Below are positions 43,491-52,396 of a stretch of 64,000 nt of DNA, piece by piece. Each line of letters begins with the position of its first letter. The first letter of the stretch is position 1. The notes under the pieces were generated by a model, which did not search any database, had not been told where the DNA came from, and worked only from the letters and a program-made list of their open reading frames with translations. Location: NCBI GenBank assembly GCA_964396055.1, contig CAYNDV010000007.1, forward strand, positions 1-64,000, given 5' to 3'. The DNA comes from CAYJPV01 sp964396055 (GTDB lineage Bacteria; Acidobacteriota; Vicinamibacteria; Vicinamibacterales; JAKQTR01). Made by a program: the position numbers and the translations under genes.

Positions 43491-43565
43491 CCGCACTGAT
43501 TCTACCGCCCCGGCGCCGGGCCGATGCGCCCGCGTGCCCCGCGGGCCCCCTGCGCCAGCTCCCCC

Positions 43566-43598
43566 TTTACAGGATGATTGCGTAGTGATATCATCCTG
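43566..43598 (+). promoter_or_regulatory. Promoter with inverted-repeat operator for the DUF2207 gene
   Basis: TTTACA (43566-43571) and TATCAT (43589-43594) are 17 bases apart. CAGGATGAT (43570-43578) and ATCATCCTG (43590-43598) form a perfect 9-bp inverted repeat over both boxes, and TGATATCA at 43586-43593 is itself a palindrome. A repressor dimer would mask the promoter. GGAGG follows before ATG 43618. Confidence 0.65.
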
Positions 43599-43617
43599 AA
43601 AGCAATCGGAGGCGACC

Positions 43618-45330
43618 ATGGTGTCCCGGCTGTTGCGGCTTCTCACCCCCGTCCTCGTCTTCACCCTGGGATGGCTCACGGTTCCGGTCGACGCCGTGGC
43701 CGCCAAGGTCTACCACGCCCAGCGCTTCGATGTGTCGATCCGGATCGAAGCGGGCGGCTCGGCCCTCGTCACCGAGCGCATCGCGTTCGCCTTCGGGCCC
43801 GACACCTTCACGTCGGTCTACCGCGGGCTCCGACCGAGGCGCACCGACGGCCTCGACATCGTGTCGGTGGAGATGGACGGGCGGACGTTCACGCGGGGCG
43901 ACGAGGCCTGGCAGTACGAGTTCCGCCGCGAGGATGAAGGCGTCAGGCGCCTGGTCTGGCACTTCGCGCCGGTCTCGGGGTCGGTCCACATCTTCACGTT
44001 GACCTACCGCATCAAGGGCCTGGTGCGCCAGGACGATGGTGCGGACGTGCTCGAGTGGTACGCCCTGCCGACGAACCACGACTATCGCATCGACGCAGCG
44101 ACCCTCCACCTGATCTACCCGGACAACGTCACGCCGCTGCAGTCGCCCACGGTGGACCCGCCGGCACCCGCCGCGCCCGAGGCCGGCGCCGTCCGCTTCG
44201 AGCGCACCGGGCTGGGTAAGGACGACAGCTGGCTGGTGCGCGCCGCGTTTCCCGCGCGGGCCGTCACGCCGACGATCCCCGATTGGCAGCGGCGCCAGCG
44301 GCAGGCATCGCAGCGGCTGCCCCTGTTCCTGGGCCTGGCAGGCATGCTGCTGTTTGCCGGGCTCGGCAGCCTGACCGTGTTCCGGCTGAATCACCGGGCG
44401 CCGGCCGAGCCCGCCCCGCACGCTGAACGGCCCACGCCGCCGGAGAGCCTGTCGGTGACCGTCGGCGCCGCGCTGGCCCAGGGCGGCAGCGTCACCTGGC
44501 CCATCGGCCTGGCGACGATCTTCGATCTGGCTCGCCGCGGCGTCGTCGGCATCGAAGAAACGCCGGGCGAAGGGCTCTTCCGCAAGCGGGGCTTCGTCAT
44601 CACCGCCCGGGACCTGCGTCAGCCGCTCGCCCCCGCGGAACGGGCCGTCTGTGACTTGCTGTTCACCGACAAGTCGGGCGCGCGTTCGTCGCGCAAGATG
44701 TCGGAGTTGGCGCAGCTCTTCGGGTCCGCGTCCCGGTGGAAGCGCGTCACCGGCGCGGTCAAGGAAGAACTCCGGGCGCGCGCGTACATCGATCCGGACC
44801 GCGAACGGCTCCGCGGACGCGTGACGATGCTGGGTGTGATCCTGATGGTGGCGGGGTTCATCGGGCTCATCGCCGCGGTGCCGTTCGTCCGTGAGCAGGG
44901 CGGCGCCGCGCTGATGATGGGCGTGGCCGTCCTCATCGTGGGGCTGGCGGGCATCGGCGTCGGGCAGAGCCTGACCCCGCTGACAGACGAGGCCGTGCGG
45001 CGCAGCCACGAGTGGAAGGCCTATCAGCGGTACCTGACCCGCCTGAGCAAGGAGAAGACTCCGCTCGTGCCCGCGGACGGGCTCGACCGCCTCCTCCCGT
45101 GGGCGGTGGCCTTCGGCGTCGGGCTGGCGTGGGTCAAGGCCCTCGAGAAACACGGCGTGACGGGGGGGCCGGCCTGGTTCACGGCGCTGGCCGGGGAACC
45201 CGCGGCGCACATGCACGCCACCGTGGCCCTGCTGACCGCGGGCGGTGAAGCCTCCCACGCGGTGGGCCATGCCGGCGCCGGTGGCGCCGCGGCAGGCGCC
45301 GCCGGCGGGGGATCGTCCGGGGCCAACTAG
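43618..45330 (+). CDS. DUF2207 membrane protein
   Basis: 570 residues. Signal peptide 1-29; an extracytoplasmic DUF2207 beta domain (about 30-225: FDVSIRIEAGGSALVTERI, YRGLRPRRTDGLDIVSVEMD); a membrane helix near 237-257; a cytoplasmic winged-helix-like part (DLARRGVVGIEETPG); two more helices near 403-450; and a Gly/Ser/Ala tail (GGSSGAN). Function of the family is unknown; the layout suggests a surface-to-cytoplasm coupler. The start has GGAGG 6 bases upstream. Ends 4 bp into the convergent terC gene. Confidence 0.82.
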   Translation: MVSRLLRLLTPVLVFTLGWLTVPVDAVAAKVYHAQRFDVSIRIEAGGSALVTERIAFAFGPDTFTSVYRGLRPRRTDGLDIVSVEMDGRTFTRGDEAWQYEFRREDEGVRRLVWHFAPVSGSVHIFTLTYRIKGLVRQDDGADVLEWYALPTNHDYRIDAATLHLIYPDNVTPLQSPTVDPPAPAAPEAGAVRFERTGLGKDDSWLVRAAFPARAVTPTIPDWQRRQRQASQRLPLFLGLAGMLLFAGLGSLTVFRLNHRAPAEPAPHAERPTPPESLSVTVGAALAQGGSVTWPIGLATIFDLARRGVVGIEETPGEGLFRKRGFVITARDLRQPLAPAERAVCDLLFTDKSGARSSRKMSELAQLFGSASRWKRVTGAVKEELRARAYIDPDRERLRGRVTMLGVILMVAGFIGLIAAVPFVREQGGAALMMGVAVLIVGLAGIGVGQSLTPLTDEAVRRSHEWKAYQRYLTRLSKEKTPLVPADGLDRLLPWAVAFGVGLAWVKALEKHGVTGGPAWFTALAGEPAAHMHATVALLTAGGEASHAVGHAGAGGAAAGAAGGGSSGAN

Positions 45331-46073
45331 GAGCCCTTCACGAACGTCTGCCGGAGTTCGACGGGCTTCGTGCGGCTGCGCATCCGCAGGTTGAGCATCT
45401 CGACGAACACCGAAAAGGCCATCGCGAAGTAGATGTAGCCCTTCGGCACGTGCTGGTGGAAGCCGTCCACGAGCAGCGAGAACCCGATGAGCAGCAGGAA
45501 GCTGAGCGCCAGCATCTTCACGGTGGGGTGGCGCTCGACGAAGTTGCTGATGGCATCGGCGGCCACCATCATCACGGCCACGGCGGCCACGACGGCGATC
45601 ACCATGACGGCCAGGTCGTTCGACATGCCGACGGCGGTGATGACCGAGTCCAGCGAAAAGACGATGTCGAGCAGGATGATCTGGACGATCACGGACCAGA
45701 ACTGCGCGTGCACCCTCGCCGCGCCGTGATGCGCCTCCCCCTCCAGCTTCGTGTGAATCTCGTGGGTGCTCTTGGCGATCAGGAACAGGCCCCCGACCCC
45801 GAGGATGAGATCGCGACCCGACAGGGCCAGGCTGAACACCGTGAAGAGCGGCGCCGTGAGGCGCATCATCCAGCTGAGCGAGAGCAGCAGCGCGATGCGC
45901 ATGAACATCGCCAGGAACAGGCCCAGCCGGCGCGCCCGCTGCTGCTGCGACGACGGCAGGCGGCCAGCCAGGATCGACACGAAGATGACGTTGTCGACGC
46001 CCAGCACAATCTCGAGCGACGTGAGGGTGAGCAGGGCAATCCAGGTGTTGGGGTTCAGGATCCAGTCGATCAT
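45327..46073 (-). CDS. TerC-family membrane protein
   Basis: 248 residues with seven or so membrane helices. Starts MIDWILNPNTWIALLTLTSL then EIVLGVDNVIFVSIL, and has LLDIVFSLDSVITAVGM; the paired acidic membrane motifs (E-x4-D-N, D-x4-D-S) are the TerC signature and suggest metal-ion (Mn or Ca) transport. I use ATG 46073. A TTG at 46082 overlapping the upstream stop is possible. It follows the VWFA-related gene by 5 bp. Confidence 0.85.
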   Translation of the reverse strand: MIDWILNPNTWIALLTLTSLEIVLGVDNVIFVSILAGRLPSSQQQRARRLGLFLAMFMRIALLLSLSWMMRLTAPLFTVFSLALSGRDLILGVGGLFLIAKSTHEIHTKLEGEAHHGAARVHAQFWSVIVQIILLDIVFSLDSVITAVGMSNDLAVMVIAVVAAVAVMMVAADAISNFVERHPTVKMLALSFLLLIGFSLLVDGFHQHVPKGYIYFAMAFSVFVEMLNLRMRSRTKPVELRQTFVKGS

Positions 46074-46078
46074 GGTGT

Positions 46079-47191
46079 TCAACCCACGTAGGAGCGCCGG
46101 GCCAGGACCAGGCCCTTGCGGCCCGTCAGCTCGACGGTGATGCGGTGCAGCCCTGGCGGGAGCGCGGGCTTCTCGATGACCACTTCGTACCGCCCCGCCA
46201 GGGCCTCACCCAGGCGGCGCAGGGCCGCGACGGGAAAGTCCTGCGTCCGGGCAAAGAACCCGCCGGTGTCGGCCGCGACGCGCTGCAGGCCGACTTCGAG
46301 GGCGTGGGACGCGGCGCGCGTCGTGTCGAGACAGAAGACCGTGGTCCGGCTCGCCATGAGCAGGCGGGCGGCCTCGTCGTAGGCCTCCTCGAAGATCATG
46401 GGTGCCGACAGCGCTCCAGGCCCGCCGATGCCCACGCGGCCAAACCCGTGGCCGACCACGACCAGCGACTTCGAGCCCGGCACCTGCATCAGCGCCCTGG
46501 CCACCACCAGCAACGCCTGCTCCATCGACGACGACGCGCGCCCCGCGCGCCTGTCGAAGTACAGGGCCAGTGACGGCGCGCCCGCGACGGGCACGTCGGC
46601 CGGCGGCGCCTGTAACAGGATGCCACGCTCGAGGACCGTGTCGACCAGTGCCCGATCGGCGGTGAAGTCGCACCAGAGCGCCAGATGCATCCCGAAGGAC
46701 AGCACGGCCACGCGGTCGTCGGGCTGCAGGCCCGCCACCAGCGCGCGCGTGCGGCGCAGCAGGTCGATGAGGCCTTCCATGCGCGTGGGCTCGAAGTCCT
46801 TCTGGTAGAGCAGCACCACCTGCCGGCCCGACGGCAGCCCGAGGAGATCCGGGGCCGGCGGCGTCGCGCCGCTGCCCGCCTCCGTCCGCGAGGGCTCGCG
46901 ATCCGCGACCGCCTGCGTGGTCCATCGCGCGTCGAGCACCTGAACCGGCGTACCATCGACGCGCACGCGGAAACTGTCGCGCGTGAGACCGCGGATCGGC
47001 CGGCCGTCGGCTTCGAGCGCGTGCACGTCGATGACGACGCGCGCCACGTCGACCCGCTCCGCGTAGCCCGGCGGCTGAGCGGCGGATGTGCCGGGCAGGG
47101 CCAGGTGCAGCGTGGCGGCGCACACCGCGGGCCAGGCGGCCCGGACGAGCCGCCAGCACCGCCCCTTCGCCGCAGGAGGCCTGGATCGCAT
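46079..47191 (-). CDS. Exported VWFA-related protein (acidobacterial type)
   Basis: 370 residues from ATG 47191. Signal peptide to about residue 38. The opening VARVVIDVHALEADGRPIRG then LTRDSFRVRVDG is the N-terminal beta module of the acidobacterial VWFA-related family (TIGR03436), followed by a von Willebrand A-like domain (about 110-310; VVLLYQKDFEP, VVVGHGFGRVG, FCLDTTRAAS). The metal site DxSxS is degenerate (QKDFE), so metal-dependent adhesion is doubtful. The C-terminus (HRITVELTGRKGLVLARRSY) is a beta module. Role unknown. Longer upstream frames invade thrB. Confidence 0.75.
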   Translation of the reverse strand: MRSRPPAAKGRCWRLVRAAWPAVCAATLHLALPGTSAAQPPGYAERVDVARVVIDVHALEADGRPIRGLTRDSFRVRVDGTPVQVLDARWTTQAVADREPSRTEAGSGATPPAPDLLGLPSGRQVVLLYQKDFEPTRMEGLIDLLRRTRALVAGLQPDDRVAVLSFGMHLALWCDFTADRALVDTVLERGILLQAPPADVPVAGAPSLALYFDRRAGRASSSMEQALLVVARALMQVPGSKSLVVVGHGFGRVGIGGPGALSAPMIFEEAYDEAARLLMASRTTVFCLDTTRAASHALEVGLQRVAADTGGFFARTQDFPVAALRRLGEALAGRYEVVIEKPALPPGLHRITVELTGRKGLVLARRSYVG

Positions 47192-47223
47192 GATGGCGTC
47201 GTCTATCTTACCCGGCCGCGGGT

Positions 47224-47253
47224 TTGACGCGTCATCCGGGCCGCGCATAACAT
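47224..47253 (+). promoter_or_regulatory. Putative thrBC promoter
   Basis: TTGACG (47224-47229) and TAACAT (47248-47253) are 18 bases apart. TAACAT ends 8 bases before the thrB ATG with no Shine-Dalgarno between, so the leader would be one or two bases. Confidence 0.5.
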
Positions 47254-47261
47254 GCGGGCCC

Positions 47262-48215
47262 ATGGCGAGCGTTCGCGTGTTTGCGCCGGCCACCGTGTCG
47301 AACGTGGGTCCCGGCTTCGACGTGCTGGGCTTCGCGCTGCACCGACCCGGCGACACGGTCGAGGCGTGGGCGGACGGAGGCCCCGGCGTCACCATCGCCG
47401 CCATCACCGGCGACGGCGGCGTGCTGCCGCTCGACGCCGCCCGCAACGCGGCGGGCGCCGCAGCCGCGGCGGTCCTGCGCGAGGCGCCCCGGCGTCCCGA
47501 GGACGGACCAACGCCGGGTATCACCCTGCGGCTGCACAAGGGCCTGCCGCTGCAGAGCGGCCTGGGCAGTTCCGGGGCGTCGGCGGCCGCCGGGGCTGCT
47601 GCGGCCAACGAACTGCTTGGGCGGCCCTTTTCGCCGGCAGCCCTGGTGGCGTTCGCCATGGAGGGCGAACGCGCAGCCTGCGGGTTCAGCCACGCCGACA
47701 ACGTCGCGCCAGCTCTCCTGGGCGGTTTCGTGCTGGTGCGGTCGTACGATCCCCTGGACCTCGTCCGGCTGCCGTCGCCCGACGGGCTCGCCGTGGCGAT
47801 CGTGCACCCGCACTGCGACGTGTCCACGCGCCAGGCCCGGACGATGCTGGCCGGCCGGCAGGTGCCGCTGGCGCAGGTGGTGGCCAACACGGGCAACGTG
47901 GCGGGCCTGGTGGCCGCGCTCTTCCAGTCGAACCTGCCGCTGCTCGGGCGATCGGTGCAGGACCAGGTGGTGGAGCCGCTGCGCGCCGCGCTCATCCCGG
48001 GCTACGCCGGCGTGCGGCAGGCGGCCCTCGACGCCGGCGCGCTGGCGTGCGCCATCTCAGGGTCCGGGCCCACGCTGTGCGCGCTGGCCGAAGGAGACGA
48101 GGCCGCCGCCCGCGCGGCACAGGCCATGCGCGCGGCGTTCCGGCGCCACGCGGGCCTCGAGTCGGATGCCTGGGTCGGCGGCGTCTGCCCCACCGGCGCG
48201 CGGGTAGTGGCCTGA
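47262..48215 (+). CDS. thrB: Homoserine kinase
   Basis: A GHMP kinase that phosphorylates homoserine in threonine synthesis. 317 residues from ATG 47262: VRVFAPATVSNVGPGFDVLG is the opening, the ATP loop is GLPLQSGLGSSGASAAA (P-G-L-G-S-S pattern) and the third motif is AISGSGPTLCAL. Earlier in-frame starts reach back into the VWFA gene's leader and are unlikely. Its stop shares the A of TGATG with thrC, so both are coupled. Possible leaderless transcript. Confidence 0.93.
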   Translation: MASVRVFAPATVSNVGPGFDVLGFALHRPGDTVEAWADGGPGVTIAAITGDGGVLPLDAARNAAGAAAAAVLREAPRRPEDGPTPGITLRLHKGLPLQSGLGSSGASAAAGAAAANELLGRPFSPAALVAFAMEGERAACGFSHADNVAPALLGGFVLVRSYDPLDLVRLPSPDGLAVAIVHPHCDVSTRQARTMLAGRQVPLAQVVANTGNVAGLVAALFQSNLPLLGRSVQDQVVEPLRAALIPGYAGVRQAALDAGALACAISGSGPTLCALAEGDEAAARAAQAMRAAFRRHAGLESDAWVGGVCPTGARVVA

Positions 48216-49525
48216 TGCGGCTCTCCAGCACGTCCGGCCGTGCGGCGCCGGTGAGTTTCCGCGACGCCATCCGCCAGGGCCTGGCGCCCGACGGAGGGCT
48301 GTACCTGCCGGACGGCCTGCCCGTCATCCCGCCGGACACGTGGCGTGCCTGGCGCGGCCTCGCCTTCCAGGACCTCGCGTGCCGGCTGGCCGCGCGGTGG
48401 CTCGACGGCGAGTTCCCGCCGGACACGATCGAGCGCCTGACCGCCGACGCGCTCGACTTCCCCGTGCCTCTCGTGCCCATCGGCGAGGCCTGGTCCGTCG
48501 TCGAGTTGTTCCACGGCCCGACGCTCGCCTTCAAGGACTTCGGCGCGCGGTTCCTGGCCCGGTTCTTCGGCCAGGTGCTGCACGACGAAGGCGGCCGCGC
48601 GACGATCCTGGTCGCCACCTCCGGCGACACCGGCAGCGCCGTGGCCCGCGGGTTTGCCGGCGTGCCCGGCGTGCGGGTCGTCGTGCTCTACCCGGCCGGC
48701 AAGGTGTCGCCGTTCCAGGAATCGCAGATGGCGACGATCGGCGGCAACGTCACGGCCGTCCGCGTGCCGGGCGTCTTCGATGACTGCCAGCGGCTCGTGA
48801 AATCCGCGTTCCTCGACCCGACCCTGGGCGGCCTGGGCCTGTCGTCAGCGAACTCGATCAGCATCGGGCGCCTGCTGCCGCAGAGCTTCTACTACGCGTG
48901 GGCCTGGCTGTCACTCGCGGGTCCGGCTCTGCCGCCCATCGTCTGTTCGGTGCCGTCGGGCAACCTCGGCAACCTCACGGCCGGCGTGCTGGCGCAGCGG
49001 ACGGGCGTCGCCATCCGCACTTTTCTCGCCGCCACCAACGCCAACGACGTGTTGCCCGAGTACCTCGCCACCGCCACCTACCGTGCCCGGCCCTCCATCC
49101 CGACGCTGTCGAACGCGATGGACGTCGGCGACCCGAGCAACTTCGTCCGCCTGCTCGCGCTGCACGGCGGGCAGTGGGCCAGGGTGCGGGCGGCGGTCGA
49201 GGGCGAGGTGGTCAGCGAGGAGGAGACCCGGGACGAAATCCGGCGCACGCACGCGGACGCCGGCTACGTGCTGGACCCGCACGGCGCCGTCGCGAGCCGG
49301 GCCGCGCGGCGGTGGCGCGGCCGGGCGGGCCAGGACGATCCTGTGGCCGTGCTGGCCACGGCGCATCCCGCGAAGTTCGGCGAGACGATCGCGGCGGAAC
49401 TGGGTTTCGAGCCCGCGTTGCCCGAACGGGAACGGGGGTGGCGCGACCGGCCGCTCCTGGCGGTTCCGCTGCCTGACACCTCGCCAGCCACCTTCCGCGC
49501 GTTCCTGCTCGACACCCACGCGTAG
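48215..49525 (+). CDS. thrC: Threonine synthase
   Basis: Converts O-phosphohomoserine to threonine with PLP. 436 residues. The PLP lysine is K107 in HGPTLAFKDFGARF; the phosphate loop is ATSGDTGSAVARGF; PFQESQMATIGGNV and VPSGNLGNLTAGVLAQ are further signatures of the long (E. coli-type) class. ATG 48215 overlaps the thrB stop. There is no homoserine dehydrogenase in the window. Confidence 0.93.
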   Translation: MRLSSTSGRAAPVSFRDAIRQGLAPDGGLYLPDGLPVIPPDTWRAWRGLAFQDLACRLAARWLDGEFPPDTIERLTADALDFPVPLVPIGEAWSVVELFHGPTLAFKDFGARFLARFFGQVLHDEGGRATILVATSGDTGSAVARGFAGVPGVRVVVLYPAGKVSPFQESQMATIGGNVTAVRVPGVFDDCQRLVKSAFLDPTLGGLGLSSANSISIGRLLPQSFYYAWAWLSLAGPALPPIVCSVPSGNLGNLTAGVLAQRTGVAIRTFLAATNANDVLPEYLATATYRARPSIPTLSNAMDVGDPSNFVRLLALHGGQWARVRAAVEGEVVSEEETRDEIRRTHADAGYVLDPHGAVASRAARRWRGRAGQDDPVAVLATAHPAKFGETIAAELGFEPALPERERGWRDRPLLAVPLPDTSPATFRAFLLDTHA

Positions 49526-49561
49526 GCCTCGGCGGCCGGCCCCGTCAACAGGCCGCACGCG

Positions 49562-50923
49562 TCATTTCCGTGCGGGAGCCTTGCGCGCGGCGGCGGCCAC
49601 GATGCCGCTGAGCCCGACGAGCCCGATGAGATTGGGAAACACCTGAAGGCCGTTCAGCAGATCGCCCCAGGCCCACACGGTGTTCACGCTGGCGGTGGCG
49701 CCGATCGGTATGAGCAGGCAGTACACCCACCGGTAGGTCTTCGTGACTCGTCGTCCCAGGAGGTACTCGAAGAACTGCTCGCCGTAGTACGCCCAGCCGA
49801 TCAGCGTGGTGTAGCCGAACAGGAACGCGCAGAACGCCACCACCCACCCGCCGGCCACCGGCATCGACGCGTTGAATGCCTCGGCCACCACGGCCGTGCT
49901 CGTCTGCCCCATCGTCCAGGCGCCCGTGACGAGAATGGTCAGGGCGCTGATCGTCGAGGTGACGAACGAGACCACGAACACCTCGATGACGGCGTTGAGC
50001 CCCTGCTGCGTCGGGTTGACGCTGCGCGCCGTGCCGTAGGCCACGGCGGCCGTGCCGTAGCCGGCCTCGTTGGCGTAGACGCCGCGCGCCAGGCCGTAGC
50101 GCATCGCGACGATGATGCCGATGCCGGCGCTGCTGCCGGCGGCGGCCTTGAACGAGAACGCCTCGCGCAGCACGTCGGCCAGCACGCCGGGCAGGGCCTC
50201 CACGTGCGTCACGATGACGACGAGCCCCCCGAGGAGATACAGGGCGACCTTCAAGGGCGACAACTTCTCCGCCGCGCGCCCGATCGACGTCACGCCGCCG
50301 ATGATGACGGCCCAGGCCAGCACCGCAATCGCAACGCCCGACACCCACGTGGGAATGGCGAACTGGCTGTGCAGGACGATCGCCATCGAGTTCGGCTGGG
50401 TGAACGGCGTGGTGAACAGGGCGGCCACGGCGGCGATGAGCGCGTAGGCCGCGGCGAGCTTCGGCGACTTCAGGCCGTCGCGCAGGTAGTACATCGGCCC
50501 CGACGAACTGCCCCGGGCGTCGGCCGCGCGGAAGGTGACGCCCAGCACGGCCTCGGCGAACTTGACGGCCATCGCCACCGCGCCATAAGCCCAGATCCAG
50601 AAGAGCGCGCCGGGCCCGCCCGAGACGATTGCCGTGGCGACGCCGGCGATGTTGCCCGTGCCGATCGAGGCCGCCAGCGCCGTCATGAACGCCTGGAAGG
50701 GCGACAACGATCCCTTCGCGCCCTCGGCCTGGCGGGGCACGATCGTGCGCGCGGCTTCCGCAAAACGCCGGAACTGCACGCCGCGTGTCCGGATCGTCAG
50801 GAACAGGCCGGTGCCGAGCAGCAGGATCATGAGCGGCCCGGGCACTGGCCCCACCGGCGACGACCACGGGCCCCACACGAAATCGCTGGCCGAGAAGATC
50901 GCGCGCCGGATCCATTCGAGCAT
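49562..50923 (-). CDS. Sodium:alanine/glycine symporter (AGCS family)
   Basis: 453 residues, about ten membrane helices. The family signature is clear: SPFQAFMTALAASIGTGNIA then GVATAIVSGGPGALFWIW, and GSSSGPMYYLRDGL. GYGTAAVAYGTARSVNPTQQG is the conserved later loop. It takes up alanine or glycine with sodium. ATG 50923 has AAGGGTG upstream; GTG 50929 is an alternative. Divergent from the MATE gene. Confidence 0.92.
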   Translation of the reverse strand: MLEWIRRAIFSASDFVWGPWSSPVGPVPGPLMILLLGTGLFLTIRTRGVQFRRFAEAARTIVPRQAEGAKGSLSPFQAFMTALAASIGTGNIAGVATAIVSGGPGALFWIWAYGAVAMAVKFAEAVLGVTFRAADARGSSSGPMYYLRDGLKSPKLAAAYALIAAVAALFTTPFTQPNSMAIVLHSQFAIPTWVSGVAIAVLAWAVIIGGVTSIGRAAEKLSPLKVALYLLGGLVVIVTHVEALPGVLADVLREAFSFKAAAGSSAGIGIIVAMRYGLARGVYANEAGYGTAAVAYGTARSVNPTQQGLNAVIEVFVVSFVTSTISALTILVTGAWTMGQTSTAVVAEAFNASMPVAGGWVVAFCAFLFGYTTLIGWAYYGEQFFEYLLGRRVTKTYRWVYCLLIPIGATASVNTVWAWGDLLNGLQVFPNLIGLVGLSGIVAAAARKAPARK

Positions 50924-50968
50924 AGGCACCCTTCGGAGTCAGCAGCGGCCCGGCTGCCGGTTTCAGGG

Positions 50969-50974
50969 TAACAT
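50969..50974 (+). promoter_or_regulatory. Putative -10 box TAACAT before the MATE gene
   Basis: TAACAT then 9 bases then ATG 50984; no Shine-Dalgarno between. Same hexamer and spacing class as the thrB promoter. Confidence 0.35.
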
Positions 50975-50983
50975 GGACCCTTC

Positions 50984-52396
50984 ATGTCCACAGCGCCGCG
51001 GGTGCAGAGGTTCGATCGGTCGATCGTGGAGGGACGCCTGCCGTCCGCGGTCTGGAAACTGGCGTGGCCGACGATGCTCCAGAACGTCGTGGCGGGCCTC
51101 CAGGGCATGATCGACCACGCGATGGTGGGCCACTTCGTGGGCTACACCGCCAACGCGGCCATCGGCGTCAGCTGGCAGATCTTCCTCGTCGTCATCGTCT
51201 TCATCGCGTCGCTGTATTCGGGCATGGGCGTCCTGGTGGCACGCTTCACGGGCGCCGGCGAGCCCGACAAGGTGAACCGGGTCGTGCACCAGGCGTTTCT
51301 CACGTCGCTGGCGCTGTCGGCCATCCTGGCCGTGGCCGGATACGTGCTCGCGCCGTACCTGCTGGACGTGGTGCGCGCCTCGGCACCGGTGAAGGCGGAG
51401 GCCCTCCCCTTCCTGCGGACGATGTTCGTCGGCAACGTCGGGATGCTGGTGTTCTTCATGGTCGGCGGCGCCCTGCGCGCGGCCGGCGACGCCCGCACGC
51501 CGCTGCGGCTGGGCATCACGGCCACGGTGCTCAACGCCGTGCTGAACCTCGCCCTGATTCCCGGCCTGGGCCCGATCCCGCGCCTGGGGCCGTTCGGCGC
51601 CGCGCTGGGCACGGTCACCGCCAATCTCGTCGTGGCCGCGGTCGCCAACGCGTGGATCCTGTCGGGCCGGCTGGTGGTGCGCATCCCGCGGCCGCTGTCG
51701 TTCACGCCCGATTGGGACATCATCCGCGCCATCTTCCGGTTCGGCCTGCCGACCGGCCTGCAGGGCATCGCGATGAACGTGGCCGGCGTGCTGCTGCTGC
51801 GGTTCATGGGCGGGCTGGCGCACAGCGCCGAGGCCCAGGCCGCGTACGCGGTGGGCTACACCGAGCTGTTCTCGCTGATCACCTGGACGTCGGTGGGGTT
51901 GATGAGCGCCACCGCCACGATCGCCGGCCAGAACCTCGGTGCGGGCCGGCCCGAACGCAGCATCGAAGGCGCCCGCGTGGCGTCGCGTATCGGCCTCACC
52001 GTGGCGGCTCTCGTCGGCCTGGCGTTCGTCGTGGTGCCCGCGCGCCTGCTGTGGCTGTTCGGGATGACGGACCCGCACGTGCTCGAGATCGGCACCTCGC
52101 TCCTGCGGTTCCTCGCGGTGTCGGGGTTCTTCATCACGGTGGCGCTCACCTACACGGGCGCCCTGCAGGGAACGGGCGACACGAAGAGCCCGTTCTACAT
52201 CTCGCTGGCGAGCCAGATCGCCGTGCCGATCGGCATGCTGTTGGCCATCCAGACGGTCCGTCCGCTGGTGCACACCGACATCTGGCTCGCGATTGTGTGC
52301 GGCCACTTCCTGCGCTGCGCGCTGACCGTGTGGCGGTTCCGGCAGGAACGCTGGCGGGGCATTACCGTCGACCTCGGGACCGCGCCGGCCGGCTAG
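50984..52396 (+). CDS. MATE-family efflux transporter
   Basis: 470 residues in two homologous six-helix halves: WKLAWPTMLQNVVAGLQGMI then DHAMVGHFVGYTANAAIG opens half 1 and IFRFGLPTGLQGIAMNVAGV opens half 2. GALRAAGDARTPLRLGI and GALQGTGDTKSPFYISL are the mirrored G-x-G-D-x-R/K-T-P loops of the family. Exports cationic drugs or metabolites with Na+ or H+. Its end overlaps the convergent RluA-type gene by 35 bp. Confidence 0.92.
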   Translation: MSTAPRVQRFDRSIVEGRLPSAVWKLAWPTMLQNVVAGLQGMIDHAMVGHFVGYTANAAIGVSWQIFLVVIVFIASLYSGMGVLVARFTGAGEPDKVNRVVHQAFLTSLALSAILAVAGYVLAPYLLDVVRASAPVKAEALPFLRTMFVGNVGMLVFFMVGGALRAAGDARTPLRLGITATVLNAVLNLALIPGLGPIPRLGPFGAALGTVTANLVVAAVANAWILSGRLVVRIPRPLSFTPDWDIIRAIFRFGLPTGLQGIAMNVAGVLLLRFMGGLAHSAEAQAAYAVGYTELFSLITWTSVGLMSATATIAGQNLGAGRPERSIEGARVASRIGLTVAALVGLAFVVVPARLLWLFGMTDPHVLEIGTSLLRFLAVSGFFITVALTYTGALQGTGDTKSPFYISLASQIAVPIGMLLAIQTVRPLVHTDIWLAIVCGHFLRCALTVWRFRQERWRGITVDLGTAPAG

